Source: Pseudomonadota bacterium
Lineage (GTDB): Bacteria > Pseudomonadota > Alphaproteobacteria > Acetobacterales > Acetobacteraceae
DNA length: 11,252 bases
Reading direction: 5' to 3'
NCBI GenBank assembly: GCA_021845555.1
Contig: JAJZVS010000087.1
Span: 1-11,252 of the forward strand
The translations under genes and the position numbers were made by a program. Below are positions 6,328 to 11,252 of this stretch, one piece after another. A model generated the notes under the pieces. The model had not been told where the DNA came from, did not search any database, and saw nothing but the letters and a program-made list of their open reading frames with translations. The first letter of the stretch is position 1. Each line of letters starts with the position of its first letter.

Positions 6328-6374
6328 CTAGTGTCCCGACGCATGATGTCGCTATTTCCGGGTCGGGACACTAG
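6328..6374. repeat. Right hairpin of the lptE-holA element
   Basis: Perfect 13-base inverted repeat CTAGTGTCCCGAC (6328-6340) and GTCGGGACACTAG (6362-6374) with a 21-base loop. On the operon's mRNA strand the stem is followed by a moderately U-rich run (ATCTTTGTTTTC), so partial termination or mRNA processing between lptE and holA is possible. The last CTA of the plus strand is the lptE stop codon. Confidence 0.85.
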
Positions 6375-6913
6375 CCGGCCTCAGTCCGATGCGCGGCGCG
6401 TTCGCGGAAGAACACCGCGAGGCGCAGCGCGATCTGATCGGCGATCGCGCGGGCGAGGTAGCGATTCGCGGTATTGGTTTCCAGATCGGCGGCGAAATAC
6501 TGCTCGTCGAAGATGTTCACCGCGTCGGTGGCGCGGGCGTAGCCGGTGGCGATCCGCGTCGCGGCGGGGTCGTTGGCGGTCAGTACCCAGGTCGCGTTTC
6601 CCGTCATCCGCAGGCGGGTCGCGGTGGTGGATTGCAGGATGCCGATCCCCTGGGAGCCGATCCAATAGGTCACGTGCAGGACGTAGCGCGGCGGCGCGGC
6701 GCCGGTGCCGTGCAGGCGCTGCTGCAGCGCCTGGCGCAGCAACTGGCCGGTGCGGTCGGGGATCAGGGCAACATCGATCGCGGCGAGGTTGCGCTCCGCC
6801 GGCCCCGGCGCGTCGCCGGCGCTCGACATATAGACCGGGCGGAAGCCACAGGCGGACAGCACCGCGGGCAGCGCCGCCGCCCCCAGCCCGCCGAGCAGGG
6901 CGCGACGCTTCAT
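6371..6913 (-). CDS. lptE: LPS-assembly lipoprotein LptE
   Basis: A complete 180-residue outer-membrane lipoprotein. LptE plugs the LptD barrel and takes part in inserting lipopolysaccharide in the outer leaflet. It has a lipoprotein signal peptide: MKRR, a hydrophobic stretch, and the lipobox LSAC with Cys22 as the lipidated residue, followed by GFRPVYM, a typical LptE start. The middle (LIPDRTGQLLRQALQQRL, YVLHVTYWIG, TATRLRMTGNATWVL) and the end (YFAADLETNTANRYLARAIADQIALRLAVFF) fit the family. The start overlaps the leuS stop as ATGA (6910-6913), so the two are translationally coupled. The stop TAG is part of the CTAG at the edge of the inserted repeat. The same frame stays open far upstream across leuS, which has no meaning. 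Confidence 0.92.
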   Translation of the reverse strand: MKRRALLGGLGAAALPAVLSACGFRPVYMSSAGDAPGPAERNLAAIDVALIPDRTGQLLRQALQQRLHGTGAAPPRYVLHVTYWIGSQGIGILQSTTATRLRMTGNATWVLTANDPAATRIATGYARATDAVNIFDEQYFAADLETNTANRYLARAIADQIALRLAVFFRERAAHRTEAG

Positions 6914-9546
6914 CCCGCCACCACGAAGTTGACGATGCGGTTCGGCACATGGACGCGCTTGACCATCCGCTTGCCCTCCAGCGCCCGGGCCACGTTCGGC
7001 TCGGCGGCGGCGGCGGCGAGCACCGCCTCGGCCGGCGCGTCGGGCGCGGCCTCGATCGCGCCGCGCAGCTTGCCGTTCACCTGCACCGCGATCGTCACGG
7101 TTTCGGCGACGAGCAACGCCGGGTCGGGCTCGGGCCAGGGCAGTTCGGCGACCAGCGGGGAAGCGGGCAGCGGGGAAGCGGGCTCGAGCCGCGCGTGCAG
7201 TTCCTCCGCCAGATGCGGCATCATCGGCGCGATCACGCGCGCGAGCAGCCCCGCCGCCTCCCGCCGGGCCCACCCCATACCGGGATCGGCAGCGGCGCGC
7301 TCGGCCTCGGCCAGAGCGTTGGCGAATTCGTACAGCCGGGCGACGGCGACGTTGAAGCCGAAGCTTTCCAGCGCCTCGGTCACCGCGGCCACCGCGCGGT
7401 GGGCGGCGCGGCGCAGCGCCAGGGCAGCGGGGCCGAAGCTCTCCGGGCGGGGCGCGCGCGGCAGCGGATCGAGCGCCTCGACCAGCCGGAACAGGCGCTG
7501 GGTGAACCGGTAGGCGCCGGCGACGCCGGCCTCGGTCCATTCCATGTCGCGTTCGGGCGGGTTGTCGGACAGGATGAACCAGCGCGCGGTGTCGGCCCCA
7601 TAGCGGTCGATGATCGCGCCGGGATCGACGGTGTTGCGCTTCGACTTGCTCATCGCCTCGACCCGCCCGACGGTCGCGGGCAGGCCGCTCGCGCGCACCG
7701 CGGCGGTGCCGTCGGGGCGGCGCTCGATCTCCTCGGGGTAGAGCCAGGCGCCGTCGGGGGCGCGATAGCTTTCGTGCGTCACCATTCCCTGCGTGAACAG
7801 CCCGGCGAAGGGTTCGGCCACCGCGAGATGCCCGGTCTCGCGCATCGCGCGGGAGAAGAAGCGGGAATAGAGTAGGTGCAGGATCGCGTGCTCGATGCCG
7901 CCGATATACTGATCCACCGGCAGCCAGTGATCGACCGCCGCGCGATCGACCGGCGCCGCGGCACCCGGCGAGCAGAAGCGCGCGTAGTACCAGGAACTGT
8001 CCACGAAGGTATCGAACGTGTCGGTTTCCCGCCGCGCCGGAGCGCCGCAGGACGGGCAGGCGACGTGCTTCCAGCTGGGGTGGTGATCGAGCGGGTTGCC
8101 GGGCCGATCGAAGCTCACGTCGTCGGGCAGACGGACCGGAAGCTGGTCCTCCGGCACCGGGACCACGCCGCAGGCGGCGCAGTGGATCACCGGGATCGGG
8201 CAGCCCCAGTAGCGCTGGCGGCTCACGCCCCAGTCGCGCAGGCGCCAGTTCACCTCGCCCTTGCCCTGGCCCTGCGCTTCGAGCGCCGCGATCGCCGCGC
8301 GTTTTGCCGCGTCCACCGCCAGCCCGTCGAGGAAGCCCGAGTGGAACGCGGTGCCGGGGCCGACATAGGCCTCCGTCCTGATCGCGAAGCTCGCCGGATC
8401 GGCGCCCGGCGGCAGCACCACGGGCGGCACGGCCAGGCCGTATTTGCGGGCGAAGTCGAGATCGCGCTGGTCGTGCGCGGGGCAGCCGAAGATCGCGCCG
8501 GTGCCGTATTCCATCAGCACGAAATTGGCGATCCAGACTGGAAAGGTCCGGTCCTTCAGGAACGGGTGGCGGACGCGCAGGCCGGTGTCGTAGCCTTGCT
8601 TCTCGGCGGTCTCGATCACCGCCTCGCTGGTGCCCATGCTGCGGCATTCGGCGACGAACGCCGCGGCCTTCGGGTCGCGCGCGGCGATCGCGGCGGACAG
8701 CGGATGTTCCGGCGCCAGCGCCAGGAAGGACATGCCGAACAGCGTGTCCGGGCGAGTCGTATAGACCTCGACCTCGGCAATCCCGTCGGCCGGGCGCTCC
8801 AGCGCGAAACCGAGCCGCGCGCCCTCGCTGCGGCCGATCCAGCGCGACTGCATGATGCGCACCCGCTCCGGCCAGCGGTCCAGCGTGTCCAGCGCCGCCA
8901 GCAGCTCGGGGGCGAACCGCGTGATGCGCAGGAACCACTGGCTGAGCTGCTTCTTCTCCACCGGCGCGCCGGAGCGCCAGCCGCGGCCGTCGATTACCTG
9001 CTCGTTCGCCAGCACGGTGCCGTCCACCGGATCCCAGTTGACCCAGCTCTCCTTGCGTTCCGCCAGGCCGGCACGCAGGAAATCGAGGAACAGCTTCTGC
9101 TGCTGGCCGTAATAGGCCGGATCGCAGGTGGCGAACTCGCGCGCCCAGTCGATCGACAGCCCCATGCGCTGCAGCTCGCCGCGCATCGCGGCGATGTTGT
9201 CCCAGGTCCACTTCGCCGGGTGGATGCCGCGCTCGCGCGCCGCGTTCTCGGCCGGCAGGCCGAACGCGTCCCAGCCCATCGGGTGCAGCACCGAGCAGCC
9301 GCGCGCGCGCTTGTAGCGCGCCACCACGTCCCCCAGCGTGTAGTTGCGCACGTGGCCCATGTGGATCTTCCCGGAGGGATACGGGAACATCTCCAGCACG
9401 TAGTATTTGGGCTTGCCGTCCGTCGGCGCGTCGGCCACGCGGAAGGCGCCGCGCGCGGACCAGGCGTCCTGCCAGCGCGGCTCGGCGGTGCGGAAATCGT
9501 AGCGCGGGGCCGCCTCGGCGGCCGGTTCCGGGATGCGGTCGGTCAT
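6910..9546 (-). CDS. leuS: Leucyl-tRNA synthetase
   Basis: A complete 878-residue class I synthetase that charges tRNA-Leu. Visible landmarks are the HIGH-type motif HMGH (62-65) after MFPYPSGK, GWDAFGLPAENAA (91-103), the editing (CP1) domain with TTRPDTLFGMSF (263-274) and GCPAHDQRDLDFA (354-366), RDWGVSRQRYWGCPIP (437-452), a zinc-ribbon-like set Cys456/Cys459 and Cys497/Cys500, and DSSWYYARF (516-524). The KMSKS loop reads AMSKS (631-635), so its first lysine is alanine while the catalytically central second lysine remains. The C-terminal anticodon-binding and tail domains are complete. It heads the operon with lptE and holA. Only a weak CAGGCG lies before the ATG at 9546. Confidence 0.97.
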   Translation of the reverse strand: MTDRIPEPAAEAAPRYDFRTAEPRWQDAWSARGAFRVADAPTDGKPKYYVLEMFPYPSGKIHMGHVRNYTLGDVVARYKRARGCSVLHPMGWDAFGLPAENAARERGIHPAKWTWDNIAAMRGELQRMGLSIDWAREFATCDPAYYGQQQKLFLDFLRAGLAERKESWVNWDPVDGTVLANEQVIDGRGWRSGAPVEKKQLSQWFLRITRFAPELLAALDTLDRWPERVRIMQSRWIGRSEGARLGFALERPADGIAEVEVYTTRPDTLFGMSFLALAPEHPLSAAIAARDPKAAAFVAECRSMGTSEAVIETAEKQGYDTGLRVRHPFLKDRTFPVWIANFVLMEYGTGAIFGCPAHDQRDLDFARKYGLAVPPVVLPPGADPASFAIRTEAYVGPGTAFHSGFLDGLAVDAAKRAAIAALEAQGQGKGEVNWRLRDWGVSRQRYWGCPIPVIHCAACGVVPVPEDQLPVRLPDDVSFDRPGNPLDHHPSWKHVACPSCGAPARRETDTFDTFVDSSWYYARFCSPGAAAPVDRAAVDHWLPVDQYIGGIEHAILHLLYSRFFSRAMRETGHLAVAEPFAGLFTQGMVTHESYRAPDGAWLYPEEIERRPDGTAAVRASGLPATVGRVEAMSKSKRNTVDPGAIIDRYGADTARWFILSDNPPERDMEWTEAGVAGAYRFTQRLFRLVEALDPLPRAPRPESFGPAALALRRAAHRAVAAVTEALESFGFNVAVARLYEFANALAEAERAAADPGMGWARREAAGLLARVIAPMMPHLAEELHARLEPASPLPASPLVAELPWPEPDPALLVAETVTIAVQVNGKLRGAIEAAPDAPAEAVLAAAAAEPNVARALEGKRMVKRVHVPNRIVNFVVAG

Positions 9547-9784
9547 GGCGCCTGTATCGGGCGGCCCCCGCCGGCGTGCAAGAGTGCCGATGGGGGCGCA
9601 CGCCCGGAAACCGCCAGGGCCGGCGGCGGTGGACAGCGCCCCGTTGCCTGCTTTGTGACCGCCCGCCCCCTCTCCGCCCGGCCGCGTTCGTGGTATCCGG
9701 CCTTATGGCGTGTCGCGCGCGGCGAGTCCCGCGCCGGGAGGACACTCCCGAAATGGAAACGGGGCACGCGCCGGGGGCTGCTTC
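9547..9784. other. Divergent intergenic region, leuS / response regulator
   Basis: 238 very GC-rich bases that must hold the leuS promoter and that of the response regulator; I cannot place either with confidence. The one clear structure is the perfect inverted repeat CGGGAG-GACA-CTCCCG (9735-9750), about 35 bases before the chosen response-regulator start. It contains GGGAGGA, which looks like a ribosome site for an ATG at 9753, but that ATG is out of frame with the response regulator. Confidence 0.5.
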
Positions 9785-10177
9785 ATGGGGGCTGATCAGG
9801 AACGACACGCGGAAACGGCGGCGGCGCCCGCCCGCACGGCGTCCATCCTCGTGGTGGACGACGATGCCGCGGTGCGGGAAATCCTGGTCGAGCTGCTCGT
9901 CGACTCCGGCCACCGCGTCCGCGAGGCCGGCGGCGGCGCCGAAGCGCTGCGCCTGCTGGCCGACGCACCCGACGTGGACCTCGTCATCAGCGACGTGCAG
10001 ATGCCCGAGATGTCCGGCTTCGAACTGGCCGACCAGATCGCCGCCCGCCACGACGGGATCAAGGTGATCCTGATCTCCGGCTACTACGTCTCCCGCGACG
10101 CGGGCTGGCGGGTGCTGCGCAAGCCGTTCCGCATGCACGAGCTGGAAGCGGCGGTGCAGGCGGAACTGAGCGGCTGA
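9785..10177 (+). CDS. Stand-alone receiver-domain response regulator (CheY-like)
   Basis: About 130 residues, essentially a single REC domain with no output domain. Canonical residues are all present: the acidic pair in ILVVDDDAAVREIL (Asp25-Asp27), phospho-acceptor Asp70 in DLVISDVQMPEMSGFEL, Ser98 in VILISGYY as the switch Ser/Thr, and Lys113 in VLRKPF. It should be phosphorylated by a histidine kinase and act by protein contact or as a phosphorelay intermediate. No kinase is in the window. I chose ATG 9785, which leaves a ~20-residue low-complexity lead before the domain; an in-frame GTG at 9710 would add 25 residues. Neither has a good ribosome site. It converges on the ACP gene, separated by repeats. 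Confidence 0.85.
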   Translation: MGADQERHAETAAAPARTASILVVDDDAAVREILVELLVDSGHRVREAGGGAEALRLLADAPDVDLVISDVQMPEMSGFELADQIAARHDGIKVILISGYYVSRDAGWRVLRKPFRMHELEAAVQAELSG

Positions 10178-10196
10178 TGCCAACGGCATCGCGCGC

Positions 10197-10242
10197 GGGG
10201 TTGCCCCTGGGGGTTGCCGCTGGGGGTTGCCCCTGGGGGTTC
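10197..10242. repeat. 13-base tandem repeat, about 3.5 copies
   Basis: Units GGGGTTGCCCCTG (10197-10209), GGGGTTGCCGCTG (10210-10222), GGGGTTGCCCCTG (10223-10235) and the partial GGGGTTC (10236-10242). Only one base differs among the full units. The first and third contain GGGG-TTG-CCCC, so each could form a small hairpin. It starts 20 bases after the response-regulator stop. Confidence 0.9.
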
Positions 10243-10274
10243 GTGGGGCGGCCCCGCGCGCCGAATAAGACTGG

Positions 10275-10321
10275 TGCCGACCGAAGCTGACCCATCCCGC
10301 ATGGGTCAGCCTCGGTCGGCA
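10275..10321. terminator. Long stem-loop between convergent genes, probable bidirectional terminator
   Basis: Arms 10275-10295 and 10301-10321 pair at 20 of 21 bases around the loop CCCGC. The left arm begins TGCCGACCGA and the right arm begins ATGGGTCAGC. It sits four bases past the ACP stop codon and about 100 bases past the response-regulator stop. No clean T-run follows on either strand, although the minus strand continues into a mildly T-rich stretch (CCAGTCTTATTC). It may therefore be a terminator, an mRNA-stabilising hairpin or a REP-type repeat. Confidence 0.6.
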
Positions 10322-10325
10322 TGAC

Positions 10326-10568
10326 CTACCCCGCCTTCGCCGCGATCACCCGGATCAGGTCGCCCACGCTCTGCAGACTGTCGAGTTCGCGGGTCGAGAA
10401 CCGCAGCGCGAAGGCCTCCTCCGCGGCCATGATGATCTCGATCTGCTTGAAGCTGTCCCAACCCGGCACGTCCTTCGCGGTCAGCGCGGGCGTGAGCGCG
10501 ATCTCGCGGCCGAACACCTCGGCGAAAATGCCGGCGAGCGCGGCGGTGATCTCGGCTTCGGTGGCCAT
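10326..10568 (-). CDS. Discrete acyl carrier protein
   Basis: An 80-residue acidic four-helix-type carrier protein. The phosphopantetheine attachment motif is GWDSFKQIEII, with Ser39 as the predicted modified serine (DSF instead of the DSL of fatty-acid AcpP). The flanks ALTAKDVPG and STRELDSLQSVGDLIRVI match the PP-binding fold. It lies 6 bases after the FkbH-like gene on the same strand, with GGGAGGG about ten bases before the ATG, so the two are one transcript. The pairing argues for a specialised carrier that receives a glyceryl group from the FkbH partner rather than the housekeeping ACP of fatty-acid synthesis (inference from family knowledge). Confidence 0.88.
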   Translation of the reverse strand: MATEAEITAALAGIFAEVFGREIALTPALTAKDVPGWDSFKQIEIIMAAEEAFALRFSTRELDSLQSVGDLIRVIAAKAG

Positions 10569-10574
10569 CGGGGT

Positions 10575-11252
10575 TCAGCCCTCCCGCACGTGAACGAAGG
10601 TCGGCACGGGGACGAACCCCGCCAGTTCCAGCACCGCGCGCGACGCCCCGCCCGGCGCCGTCGCGGTCACGGTGAAGCCCAGCTTTGCGTAGTGGTCGCG
10701 CACCATCGCGTTTTTCTTCGTCGGCACATACACCCCCACCAGCCGCTTCGCCCCCAGCGCGGCGGCCTGCGCGGCGATCAGGTTCAGCGTCGTCGGCTCG
10801 ACCTGACGGCCCAGCACCCGGCACGACATCAGCCAGGTGTCGATCTCGCAGTCGCCGGCGGAGTCCACCCGGCCGATCACGATCGCGATCACGCCGTTGT
10901 CGCCGAACCGGTCCAGCAGGCGCAGCTGCAACCCGAAGGCGCGCGGGTCTGCCATCACCGCCACCACGTCTTCTTCCGTGTAGCGCCGGGTCGTCAGGTT
11001 GAACTGGTTGGACTTGTTGATGAGCTGCACCACCCGCGCCAGGCCCACGCGGTCGAAGCGGCGCCAGGTCAGGGCCATCTCCAGGCCGCGCAGGTAGGCC
11101 TCCAGATCGGTGGCCCCTTCCCGCAGCGCCTCCCGCGCGCGGTTGCCGCGGTACTGGGCGGTGCGCTCGCGGTCTTCCTCGGTCACCGCCAGCGCCTCGA
11201 AATACCCGCCGGCGTCCAGCGCGGCGGCGAAGCTCTCGGGGTCGTCGCTCAC
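10575..11252 (-). CDS. FkbH-like protein, C-terminal part; 5' end off the window
   Basis: 225 residues of an FkbH-family protein whose N-terminal part lies beyond the right edge. Recognisable pieces are GYFEALAVTEEDRERTAQYRGNRAREAL (about 16-43), the family hallmark LINKSNQFNLTTRRYTEEDV (77-96), and the C-terminal GNAT-like domain (IDTWLMSCRVLGRQVE, AKRLVGVYVPTKKNAMVRDHYAKLGF). FkbH proteins usually carry a HAD-type phosphatase domain upstream and transfer a glyceryl unit from 1,3-bisphosphoglycerate to an ACP; that domain cannot be checked here. The frame is open to the last base, where a GTG codon occurs by chance at the edge, so I treat the gene as truncated by the window. It is followed by its probable ACP partner. 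The end product is unknown: polyketide extender unit, polysaccharide or lipid decoration are all possible. Confidence 0.88.
   Translation of the reverse strand: MSDDPESFAAALDAGGYFEALAVTEEDRERTAQYRGNRAREALREGATDLEAYLRGLEMALTWRRFDRVGLARVVQLINKSNQFNLTTRRYTEEDVVAVMADPRAFGLQLRLLDRFGDNGVIAIVIGRVDSAGDCEIDTWLMSCRVLGRQVEPTTLNLIAAQAAALGAKRLVGVYVPTKKNAMVRDHYAKLGFTVTATAPGGASRAVLELAGFVPVPTFVHVREG

Larger units (their letters stand above)
6264..6374. mobile_element. MITE-like element between lptE and holA
   Basis: A non-coding 111-base segment bounded by CTAG on both sides (6264-6267, 6371-6374). Inside, the left tip GTGTCCTGCCCCTGAAAT (6267-6284) and the reverse complement of the right tip GTGTCCCGACCCGGAAAT (6354-6371) match at 15 of 18 bases, so these are imperfect terminal inverted repeats. 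If one CTAG is kept and the rest deleted, the sequence restores lptE TAG, six bases, then holA ATG. That is the spacing expected of the tight operon. Insertion at CTAG with TA duplication is characteristic of IS630/Tc1-mariner transposons; family assignment is an inference, since no transposase is encoded. It contains two hairpins, listed separately. Confidence 0.7.

Noticed and set aside
6283..7875. A 530-codon plus-strand frame across the repeat, lptE and leuS
   Set aside because: It is Arg/Ser/Gly-rich shadow coding opposite two well-supported genes.
7876..9795. A 639-codon plus-strand open frame antisense to leuS
   Set aside because: It has no domain resemblance and an Arg/His/Ala-rich composition, and the opposite strand is a complete leuS.
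6371..10189. A 1272-codon minus-strand open frame running from the response regulator through leuS into lptE
   Set aside because: Only its final 180 codons encode a recognisable protein (LptE). The rest is out of frame with the unmistakable leuS and is Arg/Ala/Gly-rich, as expected of a GC-rich shadow frame.
10197..10242. The 13-base tandem array as a CRISPR array
   Set aside because: The units are directly adjacent with no spacers and are far too short for CRISPR repeats.

Overview
This window looks like chromosomal DNA of a very GC-rich alphaproteobacterium. The compact gene order leuS-lptE-holA and the general codon use fit Alphaproteobacteria; Acetobacteraceae or a nearby Rhodospirillales family is my best guess, but no rRNA or other decisive marker is present, so the family is an inference. 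High GC content leaves long open frames opposite nearly every real gene, and these were discarded.

Left part (1-3968). A minus-strand series reads from about 3716 leftwards: a 12-helix-like membrane protein with conserved-looking histidines, a tandem DUF2249 protein, and a MIP18/DUF59-family Fe-S assembly factor. The first two overlap by ATGA and the third follows after 4 bases, so this is almost certainly one transcript. Such genes recur near nitric-oxide and respiratory genes, but their joint job here is not established. About 100 bases further on are an alpha/beta-hydrolase-fold protein whose nucleophile position is glycine, and a luciferase-like flavin-dependent oxidoreductase cut by the window's left edge. 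Divergent from the membrane protein is a single-domain cupin on the plus strand. Between them lies an AT-richer island in which a perfect 6+5+6 dyad fills the spacer of a candidate promoter.

Middle (3969-9546). The cupin converges on, and overlaps by 22 bases, a YgiD-type class III extradiol dioxygenase homologue. Then comes the housekeeping operon leuS (leucyl-tRNA synthetase) - lptE (LPS-assembly lipoprotein) - holA (DNA polymerase III delta), all on the minus strand. leuS and lptE overlap by ATGA. Between lptE and holA sits a ~110-base non-coding element with imperfect terminal inverted repeats, two internal hairpins and CTAG at each end. Removing it in silico leaves an lptE stop codon six bases before the holA start, which indicates insertion of a small non-autonomous transposon (MITE-like, IS630/mariner-type target) into an intact operon.

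Right part (9547-11252). A stand-alone receiver-domain response regulator (plus strand) converges on a minus-strand pair: an FkbH-like protein (C-terminal part only, cut by the right edge) followed by a discrete acyl carrier protein. FkbH proteins load a glyceryl unit on such carriers, so the pair probably makes a glyceryl- or related acyl-ACP for a cell-surface or secondary product. The gap between the convergent genes holds three and a half copies of a 13-base G/C-rich tandem repeat and a 21-base near-perfect stem-loop.

I see no rRNA, tRNA, CRISPR array, phage gene or transposase gene.
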